A stretch of 64,000 nucleotides of DNA, taken from contig CALNXQ010000003.1 of assembly GCA_942490535.1 (NCBI GenBank), positions 1,054,001 to 1,118,000 of the forward strand. Reading direction: 5' to 3'. A program made the position numbers and the translations under genes. Below the pieces are notes generated by a model. The model was not told where the DNA came from, searched no databases, and saw only the letters and a list, made by a program, of their open reading frames with translations. This document shows positions 43,753-51,738 of the stretch, piece after piece. Position 1 is the stretch's first letter. Every line of letters starts with the position of its first letter. This stretch comes from JAEINY01 sp942490535. Lineage in GTDB: Bacteria; Bacteroidota; Bacteroidia; Bacteroidales; Marinilabiliaceae.

Positions 43753-46113
43753 TTAATTTGACAACTTATAAACCTCACTACCTGCCAACAAAAAGGCGCC
43801 AACACCATAAACTTCGGTCATTTCAGCCGTTACATTTTTGGGATTTTCACCAATGGGCTGCACCCATCCCAATTTGCCATCGGGCCACACAGCATCTACT
43901 AACGCTTTCCATCCCTTTTCCACAACGGGCAGATAAGTGGTTTTATCAAGATATCCATTATTAATTCCCCAAGCCAGCCCATACACGAAAAAAGCTGAGC
44001 TGCTGGTTTCCGGATTTGGATAACTCGCTGGATCCAGCATACTGGCATGCCAATACCCTTGCTCATCCTGAAGAGTGGCTATTTTACCAGCCATTTTTTT
44101 GAAAATTGTTTCATAATAGGCGCGGTGCTTATAATCCTGTGGAAGCTCCTTCAATATATTGGTCAATCCTCCCAAGACCCAACCATTACCGCGTCCCCAG
44201 AACATCTTCTCGCCATTTGCTTCTTTCTTATCGAAGTAGTTTGAATCGCGGAAATACAAATGCGCCTCTTCATCAAACAAAAAATCTGTCGTGGCCTTAA
44301 ATTCCTGATGGAAGAATTTCAAATAGTTTTTATTACCAGTCTCATTTGCCATCTTTACCCAAACCGGAGGTGCCATAAAAAGGGCATCACACCAGGCCCA
44401 TCGTTCCGTCGGCCAATAATCTTTCGCCCATCTGAATTCAAAGTTGTTTTCGGAGGGATATTCCAACATTAAATTCAGATAATCTGTCATGGGTTTAATC
44501 ATTTTTGCCTCTCCATAATGACGATACAGCTCCACATACATCTGTCCTACACAATAATCATCGGCATGGTATCGTCCCAATGGATTTTGACGTACCATGT
44601 AATTCCAACTCATCTTATCACCAATCTGCTTCAACCACTGGAAATAGCTTTCATCATCCGCCATCTTAGCCCATTCCACCATTCCCACATACATGGCACC
44701 ATTGGTCCAGTCAGCCAGATTATGTCGCAAGGGAGACTCCACCTGCCAATCGGCCACTTTTTTCATAACCTGCTTCACTGCTTGCTTCTCCATTTTGCCG
44801 GAAAAATCAGGTTGCAAGCGATTCATTTTTAGCGCTGCATCGTAATTGGTATAGTGCTCATACTGGTTATTTTCCATCCATAACACCAACGACTCACTTC
44901 CGGCAGACACCTTTCGCACGGCAAATGGCCGTACATTATCCTTTTTCGAATGAGCGGTAACAGGCGTACTCGTCCATGTTTTTCCACTGTCAGCGGTTTG
45001 ATATTTAAAGATTTCAAACACATCATTCACCGGCTTCGATAAATACACCACATCGGGATTATGATGATCTATGCTAACACCTCCACTGTAGTGCGGTTCC
45101 GGATTTCGATTTCCTTTTCCCCAGTCTTTACGGGGAAAATCCTGACCTGCTTTCGCCAAATGATAGCTTTTCCATTCCGATCCGGTCCAACGCCCATAAA
45201 AGTAATGATGCTCCGTTTCTTCATTCAGGCGGGTATAAACAATCACAGGATAGCCCTGTTCATCCAAAGCGATGTCCCAAATCCAGCTACGCACAGTTGT
45301 TTCAACTCCATCATAAGCTTTAACGAGTTGATTTTGGTCAATTGGCAAAGCATCCATTCGTCCCAGCTTTTCCCCATTCACCTGGTATAGCTGACCACCT
45401 TCGTAATACATGGTGTAAATGGAGTTTAATGGCTCATTCCGCGGATGACCATCTGTAAGCGCAAACCAAATACGTTTTTTACCATCACTCACCACTTTTG
45501 TATAAGGACGATTACTTATGCCCGCACCAGGTTTCCCAACTAAAACCTTGGGTTCGGACCAGGTGTCTCCGAGATTTTCCGAGGTCACAAATGAAGGCTT
45601 CCAGTCGTAGCCACCTCTAAAAAACACATACAGCCGGTTATGCTCTTCCGTTAAAAGCACGGGATTGGAGTAACACAACATCTGCCCCATGTCTAACATC
45701 TGAACCTCTTCCCAGCTTGTAATATCTTCTGATTTCCTGGTACGCGTATAATACAATCCACCGTTATGCTTGGTAAAGAAAATCATCAAGCGCCCATCGG
45801 GTAAAAACAATAAAGAAGGATTGACATGATCATCTTTTTGCAATTTCGGAAAGACGACTTGCAGGTGCTTCTCTTTGGTTTGGTGATCGAAATACCCAAT
45901 GGTAATATCTCCTTCTTTCGAAACTGACCCAATATAAGACCTTTCATACTGACCGTTATGGTACACCGCGCGTGGATCAGAGAACCAACACCAGGCTCCA
46001 TCTTCATTAAAGGTTTCATAACAGGAGGACGGAAAATCTTTACCTTGCCCCTTTGCCATCATTGAAAGCTGGAGAGCCATCAGAACCATTAGGAATGTTA
46101 AACTATTTTTCAT
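43753..46113 (-). CDS. Fusion of a BNR_4/polysaccharide-lyase-like propeller and a GH105 unsaturated uronyl hydrolase
   Basis: The 786-residue secreted protein has a signal peptide (to about KGQG). The N-terminal half at about 28-430 is a seven-bladed propeller of the BNR_4 type (WCWFSDPRAVY, DDHVNPSLL, TKHNGGLYY, SNRPYTKVV, GVSIDHHNPDVVYLSKP). His96 and His116 are 20 residues apart, like the His pair of ulvan lyases PL24/PL25. The C-terminal half at about 445-786 is GH105 (ADWTNGAMYVGM, YHADDYCVGQMY, WCDALFMAPPVW, FWGRGNGWVLGG, SSSAFFVYGLAWG), which removes 4,5-unsaturated uronic acids. One chain could therefore cut and then strip the new unsaturated end. The propeller could also be a GH145-like rhamnosidase or non-catalytic. 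It is first after the LacI gene in the kdu operon. Confidence 0.85.
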   Translation of the reverse strand: MKNSLTFLMVLMALQLSMMAKGQGKDFPSSCYETFNEDGAWCWFSDPRAVYHNGQYERSYIGSVSKEGDITIGYFDHQTKEKHLQVVFPKLQKDDHVNPSLLFLPDGRLMIFFTKHNGGLYYTRTRKSEDITSWEEVQMLDMGQMLCYSNPVLLTEEHNRLYVFFRGGYDWKPSFVTSENLGDTWSEPKVLVGKPGAGISNRPYTKVVSDGKKRIWFALTDGHPRNEPLNSIYTMYYEGGQLYQVNGEKLGRMDALPIDQNQLVKAYDGVETTVRSWIWDIALDEQGYPVIVYTRLNEETEHHYFYGRWTGSEWKSYHLAKAGQDFPRKDWGKGNRNPEPHYSGGVSIDHHNPDVVYLSKPVNDVFEIFKYQTADSGKTWTSTPVTAHSKKDNVRPFAVRKVSAGSESLVLWMENNQYEHYTNYDAALKMNRLQPDFSGKMEKQAVKQVMKKVADWQVESPLRHNLADWTNGAMYVGMVEWAKMADDESYFQWLKQIGDKMSWNYMVRQNPLGRYHADDYCVGQMYVELYRHYGEAKMIKPMTDYLNLMLEYPSENNFEFRWAKDYWPTERWAWCDALFMAPPVWVKMANETGNKNYLKFFHQEFKATTDFLFDEEAHLYFRDSNYFDKKEANGEKMFWGRGNGWVLGGLTNILKELPQDYKHRAYYETIFKKMAGKIATLQDEQGYWHASMLDPASYPNPETSSSAFFVYGLAWGINNGYLDKTTYLPVVEKGWKALVDAVWPDGKLGWVQPIGENPKNVTAEMTEVYGVGAFLLAGSEVYKLSN

Positions 46114-46138
46114 AAACGCTCTATATTACATAAACAAA

Positions 46139-47149
46139 CTACTCACTTTTAGATGACTGCCGCACAATCAGTCGTACAGGAACAATGGTTTCTTCATCAA
46201 CAACACTGCCCTCCAAGCATTTAATCATGGCTGCCGCGGCCTTATTCCCCATTTCAAAACCATTCTGCTCCACCGATGAAAGTGTGGGGTACATTAATTC
46301 AGCAAATGGCTCATTGGCAAAACCCACTACTCCAAATTCATCCGGTACATTTATCCCCATTTCCTTTAATGCCTCCAGTGCTCCTAATGCAGAATAGTCA
46401 CCCGCACAGAACAAGGCATCTGCAACACCCTTTTTCAGAAGCCTCTTTAAGGATTCGTATCCCGCCTCACGTGTGATCACATTGTCCATGACCAGCGTCT
46501 CATCCAATTCATAACCGGCTTCACTCATCGCCTTCACATAGCCCATGTAACGTTCTTGATAGGCTTTTAAATTACGCCCTCCGGCAAAATGAGCCACTCG
46601 CTTAAATCCTGCTTTTATAAGATGTTTGGTAGCCAGATAAGCCCCGGTATAATTATCATTAATGACCTTTGAACCGGAAATACCAGCATGAATCCGATCG
46701 AATTGCACCAATGGAATCTGCCGACGGATCACTTCCTGCAAATGATCGAAGGTCTGCGTTTGAAGCGATAATGAAAGTAGGATACCCCCCACTTGATTTC
46801 TCAGTAGGGTTTCCACCGCTTTCTCCTCCTTTAACTGACTCTCTCCACTTTGACAAATGACCAGATTATAACCGGCAGGATTCAGTATTTCTTCAACCCC
46901 GCTAATCACATTACTAAAGAAATGCCGGTTAATACGAGGTACGATCATGCCTATGGTATCGCTTTTTCCTTTCCGTAATGAAGCCGCAATCACATTGGGC
47001 TGATACCCCATCTCGCGGGCCTTCTCCTTTACCAGGTTCCGTGTCTTTACACTCACCCGTGTGTTTCCAGCCAGTGCTCGCGATACCGTAGATGGCGTAA
47101 CACTTAAAGCCTTAGCAATATCATTAATGGTAATTTTCTTCATCTCCAT
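46139..47149 (-). CDS. LacI-family transcription regulator of the uronate genes
   Basis: The 336-residue regulator starts with MEMKKITINDIAKALSVTPS, the classic LacI helix-turn-helix plus hinge (STVSRALAGN, NVIAASLRKGKS), followed by a periplasmic-binding-protein-like effector domain (IGMIVPRINRHFFSNVISG, VGFANEPFAELMYPTLSSVEQ). The ATG at 47149 is used; 47143 is equally possible, and one at 47185 would run through its own promoter. It lies 25 bases upstream of the GH105 fusion, so it probably heads the kdu operon, and it diverges from uxaC. A uronate or KDG-like ligand is expected. Likely sites are at 47161-47182 and 47387-47396. Confidence 0.92.
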   Translation of the reverse strand: MEMKKITINDIAKALSVTPSTVSRALAGNTRVSVKTRNLVKEKAREMGYQPNVIAASLRKGKSDTIGMIVPRINRHFFSNVISGVEEILNPAGYNLVICQSGESQLKEEKAVETLLRNQVGGILLSLSLQTQTFDHLQEVIRRQIPLVQFDRIHAGISGSKVINDNYTGAYLATKHLIKAGFKRVAHFAGGRNLKAYQERYMGYVKAMSEAGYELDETLVMDNVITREAGYESLKRLLKKGVADALFCAGDYSALGALEALKEMGINVPDEFGVVGFANEPFAELMYPTLSSVEQNGFEMGNKAAAAMIKCLEGSVVDEETIVPVRLIVRQSSKSE

Positions 47150-47160
47150 GGAATTACAAT

Positions 47161-47192
47161 TGCAAAAATACAATCGTTTGCACAATAACCAA
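47161..47192 (-). promoter_or_regulatory. Promoter and LacI-type operator of the LacI/kdu operon
   Basis: On the minus strand TTG (47192-47190), 19 bases, TATTTTTG (47170-47163) fits the Bacteroidota promoter consensus. Plus-strand TACAATCGTTTGCA (47169-47182), centred on CG, resembles LacI-family operators and lies between the two boxes. TGCAAA (47161-47166) and TTTGCA (47177-47182) also form an inverted repeat. Autoregulation is inferred. Confidence 0.55.
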
Positions 47193-47352
47193 CAAAAGCA
47201 CGAAAAAAATTATTCTTTCCCCATTTCCCTTAAAAAACCAAAGACAGATCGAATCTATCAATAGCATCCCATAATATTCTATACACCTTTGATTTACAAA
47301 ATTCAAACACCACATAACTCCTTTCTCAAACAAAGGTCTAATCCGAAATAAA

Positions 47353-47396
47353 TTTGGAATATGACGAAACATTTGTATTTTCGTGTCCGTTAACGG
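47353..47396 (+). promoter_or_regulatory. Promoter of the uxaC operon with a palindrome at the start site
   Basis: TTTG (47353-47356), 19 bases, TATTTTCG (47376-47383) is one base off the -33/-7 consensus. The perfect 10-bp palindrome CCGTTAACGG (47387-47396) covers the expected start point, a typical place for a repressor. It differs from the LacI-like site on the other side of the gap. Confidence 0.55.
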
Positions 47397-47435
47397 CATT
47401 AAAAAACAACCATCAGGAATTAGTTTGATAGTAAA

Positions 47436-48836
47436 ATGAAACAATTCATTCACAATAACTTTATACTGGAAACAGCCACCGCAGAGCATCTATACCATGC
47501 CTTTGCAAAGTCGATGCCCATCATTGACTTTCATTGCCATTTAAATGCCAAAGACATTGCCGCAGATCGTTCTTTTGACAATCTGGGCCAGGTTTGGCTG
47601 GAAGGGGATCACTATAAATGGCGGGCCATGCGCATTAACGGCGTCAACGAAGCCTATTGTACCGGATCAGCATCAGATAAAGACAAGTTTTTAAAATGGG
47701 CCGAGACAGTCCCATACACAATAAGCAATCCGCTATACCACTGGACTCATCTGGAACTAGCCCGGTATTTTAATATCACCAATTTATTGTCGCCGGCCAC
47801 AGCTGAAAGCATTTTCAAGCGCACCCAGGAGATGCTAAAGTCACCTGAATTCAGCACACGGAACCTCATGCGTAAAATGAATGTGGAAATGGTGGGTACC
47901 ACTGATGATCCGGCTGATTCACTGGAACATCACCAGCAACTTCAAAACGAAGGATTTGAGATAAAGGTACTTCCCACTTTCAGAGCTGATCAGGTTCTAA
48001 AAACAGAGGATCCGACCAACTTCATTGCTTATATGGAAAAATTGGGTGCCGCAGCGGATGTATCGATTCACACCTACAATGATCTGGTAACAGCATTGGA
48101 TCAGCGCCATGCCTTTTTTCATGCATTAGGTGGCCGCCTGTCAGACAGTGGCCCGGACCGTTTTTACTATGCCGCGTATACGGATGTGGAAATTAACACC
48201 ATCTTCAGTAAGCTGATGGATAAACAAGCGCTCACTGAAAATGAAACGGAAAAATACCGCACCGCCATCATGGCCGATTTGAGTCGCATGAATCACAAAC
48301 GGGGCTGGACGCAACAATTTCACGTGGGTGCTTTGCGAAATAATAATACCCGGATGTTTAATAAACTGGGCGCCGATACGGGATTCGACTCCATCGGTAA
48401 TCCGCAGGACAGTGTTAAAATGTCGCGCTTTCTAAACCTTTTGGACAGTACCGATCAACTGACCAAAACCATCCTGTACAATTTAAATCCATCGGATAAT
48501 GAAATGATGCTCACCATGTGTGGCAACTTCAACGATGGTTCCATCACTGGAAAAGTACAGCACGGTGCTGCCTGGTGGTTTCTGGATCAAAAAACCGGCA
48601 TGGAAAAACATTTGCGGGATATATCAGCCCTGGGTTTATTGAGTCGTTTTGTGGGGATGGTGACCGACTCGCGCAGTTTCCTGTCCTATCCACGGCATGA
48701 GTATTTTCGCCGGATCGTTTGCAATTATATTGGAAAGGAAGTGGAAAAAGGTCTCATTCCCGATGACGAACAACTCCTGAAAACACTAATTGAAGGGCTA
48801 TCCTATCATAACGCTAAATCATACTTTAAATTTTAA
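47436..48836 (+). CDS. uxaC: Glucuronate isomerase (UxaC)
   Basis: The 466-residue metal-dependent isomerase is complete: MPIIDFHCHLNAKDIA (metal-binding HxH), WLEGDHYKWRAMRINGV, TTDDPADSLEHH, LPTFRADQVL, HKRGWTQQFHVGALRNNNTRMF and FVGMVTDSRSFLSYPRHEYFRR. It converts D-glucuronate to D-fructuronate, and galacturonate to tagaturonate in other species. No tagaturonate reductase or altronate dehydratase gene is present, so the glucuronate branch is the likely use. It is the first gene of the plus-strand uronate operon, 6 bases before kdgK. Confidence 0.96.
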   Translation: MKQFIHNNFILETATAEHLYHAFAKSMPIIDFHCHLNAKDIAADRSFDNLGQVWLEGDHYKWRAMRINGVNEAYCTGSASDKDKFLKWAETVPYTISNPLYHWTHLELARYFNITNLLSPATAESIFKRTQEMLKSPEFSTRNLMRKMNVEMVGTTDDPADSLEHHQQLQNEGFEIKVLPTFRADQVLKTEDPTNFIAYMEKLGAAADVSIHTYNDLVTALDQRHAFFHALGGRLSDSGPDRFYYAAYTDVEINTIFSKLMDKQALTENETEKYRTAIMADLSRMNHKRGWTQQFHVGALRNNNTRMFNKLGADTGFDSIGNPQDSVKMSRFLNLLDSTDQLTKTILYNLNPSDNEMMLTMCGNFNDGSITGKVQHGAAWWFLDQKTGMEKHLRDISALGLLSRFVGMVTDSRSFLSYPRHEYFRRIVCNYIGKEVEKGLIPDDEQLLKTLIEGLSYHNAKSYFKF

Positions 48837-48842
48837 TACACT

Positions 48843-49880
48843 ATGGCAAAAAAAGTTGTCACTTTTGGAGAGATCATGTTGCGCCTGGCAACACCTGGCT
48901 TTCAACGCTTCTCACAAGCTACTGAATTCAATGCCACCTATGGCGGTGGTGAAGCGAATGTAGCGGTGTCGCTGGCAAACTATGGGATGGATGCGACTTT
49001 TACTACCCGCTTACCTGAAAACGATTTGGGCAAAGCTTGCCGGATGGATCTGCAAAAACATGGCGTTCTCACCGATGCAATTTCCTATGGCGGCGATCGT
49101 TTAGGTATTTACTTTTTAGAAACAGGAGCTGTAGCACGTGCCAGCAAAGTGGTGTATGACCGTGCGCATTCAGCTTTTGCGCAAGTAAGCAAAGGAATGT
49201 TTGATTGGGACGAGATATTGGAAGGCGCTGATTGCTTCCACTGGACCGGTATTACACCTGCCGTTTCACAAGGTGCTGCCGATGCCTGCCTGGAAGCCAT
49301 TGAAACAGCTAACCGCAAAGGTATCACGGTGACCTGCGACTTGAACTACCGCAAAAACCTGTGGAAATATGGTAAAACGGCCGCTGAAGTCATGCCGCAA
49401 CTGGTAGCCGGATGTGACATTGTATTGGGTAACGAAGAAGATGCTGCCATGGTGCTGGGCATTCATCCCGAAGGAGTGGATGTAACCGGTGGACATGTGG
49501 AAGCAGAAGCTTACCGTAGTGTATCGCAACAAATCATGGCGCAATACCCGCGTGTAAAAAAAGTGATTACCACCTTGAGGGGCTCTGTCAATGCCAATCA
49601 CAACAGCTGGTCAGGCGTACTCTATGATGGAGAGAACCTTTACGAAGCCCCTACTTACCAAATCACACACATTGTGGATCGCGTGGGCGGAGGGGATTCC
49701 TTCATGGGCGGTTTAATCTACGGTCTGTTAACCTACGAAGGGGATGATCAAAAAGCCCTCAACTTTGCCACCGCCGCTTCTTGTTTGAAACACACCATTC
49801 ATGGTGACTTCAACCTGGTAACTGTGGAAGAAGTGGAGAAGCTGATGGGCGGCGATGCTTCTGGACGGGTGTCCCGCTAG
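48843..49880 (+). CDS. kdgK: 2-dehydro-3-deoxygluconokinase (KdgK), PfkB family
   Basis: The 345-residue PfkB/ribokinase-type kinase begins VVTFGEIMLRLATPG and has the sugar-binding YGGGEANVAVSLA. The catalytic anion-hole motif is DRVGGGDSFMGG. It phosphorylates 2-keto-3-deoxygluconate to KDPG with ATP. Both uronate branches in this window meet at its substrate. A 274-base gap with small hairpins separates it from the aldolase. Confidence 0.92.
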   Translation: MAKKVVTFGEIMLRLATPGFQRFSQATEFNATYGGGEANVAVSLANYGMDATFTTRLPENDLGKACRMDLQKHGVLTDAISYGGDRLGIYFLETGAVARASKVVYDRAHSAFAQVSKGMFDWDEILEGADCFHWTGITPAVSQGAADACLEAIETANRKGITVTCDLNYRKNLWKYGKTAAEVMPQLVAGCDIVLGNEEDAAMVLGIHPEGVDVTGGHVEAEAYRSVSQQIMAQYPRVKKVITTLRGSVNANHNSWSGVLYDGENLYEAPTYQITHIVDRVGGGDSFMGGLIYGLLTYEGDDQKALNFATAASCLKHTIHGDFNLVTVEEVEKLMGGDASGRVSR

Positions 49881-49969
49881 CGGAGAAAGGGAAACGTATT
49901 ACCAGATCACTAAATGAATCATTGGTATCCCGTAAAAAATTCAATCAACGGCATATGGCTGTTTGTATC

Positions 49970-50098
49970 ACCTCTGCGAGGTATTCAGTTTAGGGGCTGA
50001 AATAGTGACTACAATAGTCAATTGCCTGCGGCAAATTCCGTGTAGCGGATTAAGTATTGTAGAGTCAAATGTTGCTTGAATGATTTCCCCGTAGGGGA
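49970..50098. repeat. Train of six small hairpins between kdgK and the aldolase gene
   Basis: Successive stems are ACCTC/GAGGT (49970-49982), TTCAG/CTGAA (49984-50001), TGACTA/TAGTCA (50006-50020), TTGCC/GGCAA (50022-50034), TCCG/CGGA (50037-50049) and TCCCC/GGGGA (50086-50098). Loops are mostly 3 bases. No gene lies in 49881-50154. It may be decayed repeat DNA or a set of processing stems inside the operon. Confidence 0.5.
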
Positions 50099-50154
50099 TA
50101 AAGAATTGTTTAAGGTCAATAGCGAGAACAAATAATCCATTAGAACAAATAAAA

Positions 50155-50826
50155 ATGTCAAAATATACCCGAATAGAAGTTTTTCAGACCATGCAAAAAA
50201 CAGGTGTGGTGCCGGTTTTTTATCATACAGACTTGGAGGTTTGTAAAGCTGTAGTGAAGGCTTGCTTCGACGGTGGAATCCGTGTTTTTGAGTTCGTAAA
50301 TCGTGGGGACTTCGCCCATGAATTATTTAGCGAATTAAATAAATATGCGCTCCATGAATTACCCGGCATGATGCTGGGAGCCGGTTCCATCGTAGAAGAA
50401 GCCACTGCAGCGCTGTACATTCAGGCCGGTGCCAACTTCATCGTCTCGCCCTTACTAAACGAAAACATGGCGCGCATCTGTAACCGTCGTAAGATTCTTT
50501 GGTCGCCCGGCTGTGGCACCATTTCGGAAATTGGCAAAGCCGAAGAGCTGGGAGCCGAGTTAGTGAAAGTATTCCCAGCCTCCGAAGTGGGCGGCCCCTC
50601 CTTTATCAAGGCCGTGAAAGCTCCCTGCCCCTGGACCAACATTATGCCCACAGGAGGCGTCACCACTGAAAAAGAAAACCTTCAGAAATGGTTCGATGCC
50701 GGTGTTACCTGTGTGGGAATGGGTTCCAACCTCTTCCCCAAAACCATCATGGAAGCTAAAAATTGGGAAGCACTCAAGAACAACGTAAAGGCACTCATGT
50801 CCACCATTCAATCTGTGCGCAAATAA
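50155..50826 (+). CDS. eda: KDPG/KHG aldolase
   Basis: The 223-residue class I aldolase has the catalytic Glu region FEFVNRG, GAGSIVEEATAALYIQAGANFIVSP, and the Schiff-base Lys in ELVKVFPAS. It ends with NIMPTGGVT and CVGMGSNLFP. It splits 2-keto-3-deoxy-6-phosphogluconate into pyruvate and glyceraldehyde-3-phosphate, the last step of the pathway encoded here. Its stop overlaps the next start as TAATG, which means translational coupling to the SDR reductase. Confidence 0.95.
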   Translation: MSKYTRIEVFQTMQKTGVVPVFYHTDLEVCKAVVKACFDGGIRVFEFVNRGDFAHELFSELNKYALHELPGMMLGAGSIVEEATAALYIQAGANFIVSPLLNENMARICNRRKILWSPGCGTISEIGKAEELGAELVKVFPASEVGGPSFIKAVKAPCPWTNIMPTGGVTTEKENLQKWFDAGVTCVGMGSNLFPKTIMEAKNWEALKNNVKALMSTIQSVRK

Positions 50827-51674
50827 TGATGACCAATCAACTGAATTTAAAAAACAAAGTGGCGGTGGTAACCGGTGGTGCAGGCGTTCTCTGCTCCACC
50901 ATGGCCCACAGCCTGGCAGCCCAAGGCGTTCAGGTTGCCGTTTTGGATCTGAACCAGGAAGCCGCAATTGCCGTGGCTGAAGAATTGACTAAAACGTATG
51001 GTGTAGCCGCCATCGGTCTATCGGCAAACGTACTGAATAAGGCATCACTGGAGGACGCACGTACCATTATCCATGAGAAACTGGGCACCGTGGATTACCT
51101 GGTGAATGGAGCCGGCGGCAATGCGGCCTCAGCCACTACACAAGCCGAACTCCTCACCGAAGACAAACTGGATAGCCTGGAAGATACATTCTTTGGCTTA
51201 CAGATGGAAGGCTTCGACAAGGTATTCGCCCTCAATTTCCAGGGTACGCTTCTGCCATCGATGGTATTTGCCCGCGATATGCTGGATAAAAAAGAAGGAT
51301 CCATCATCAACATATCGTCCATGAACGGTGACCGTCCATTGACCAAGATTCCGGCTTATTCGGCAGCTAAGGCGGCCATCAACAATTTCACCCAATGGCT
51401 GGCCGTGCATTTTGCCCAAACCGGCATCCGCGTCAATGCCATTGCACCCGGATTTCTACTCACCAATCAGAACCGTTTTCTATTGGTGGATGAGCAAACA
51501 GGTGAAGCCACCCCACGCGGTGAAAAGATCATCAACAACACTCCTATGGGCCGCTATGGCGAACCCGAAGAACTGACCGGCACACTATTGTATCTGCTGT
51601 CGGATTGGGCCAAATTTGTGACTGGCGTGGTGATTCCGGTGGATGGCGGTTTTTCAGCCTATAGCGGCGTTTAA
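50826..51674 (+). CDS. SDR-family fructuronate reductase (D-mannonate oxidoreductase)
   Basis: The 282-residue short-chain dehydrogenase has a nucleotide motif TGGAGVLCS (a variant of TGxxxGIG), NGAGG in place of NNAG, NISSM and the active-site YSAAK. It ends in PVDGGFSAYSGV. The start at 50826 overlaps the aldolase stop (TAATG); an upstream in-frame ATG at 50763 lies inside the aldolase gene. Between uxaC and uxuA in one operon, it must fill the step from D-fructuronate to D-mannonate. It is unrelated to the long-chain UxuB of Escherichia coli, so no uxuB symbol is given. The same type is known from Thermotoga and other Bacteroidota. Confidence 0.85.
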   Translation: MMTNQLNLKNKVAVVTGGAGVLCSTMAHSLAAQGVQVAVLDLNQEAAIAVAEELTKTYGVAAIGLSANVLNKASLEDARTIIHEKLGTVDYLVNGAGGNAASATTQAELLTEDKLDSLEDTFFGLQMEGFDKVFALNFQGTLLPSMVFARDMLDKKEGSIINISSMNGDRPLTKIPAYSAAKAAINNFTQWLAVHFAQTGIRVNAIAPGFLLTNQNRFLLVDEQTGEATPRGEKIINNTPMGRYGEPEELTGTLLYLLSDWAKFVTGVVIPVDGGFSAYSGV

Positions 51675-51738
51675 TCGCAATGATACATTATTAATGTCTA
51701 CACATCTAATTAATCATTAACAACTAATAATTAGAAAG

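Noticed and set aside
50763..50825. Upstream start for the SDR reductase
   Set aside because: The extra 21 codons lie within the aldolase gene; the ATG at 50826 forms a TAATG coupling and matches the SDR N-terminus.
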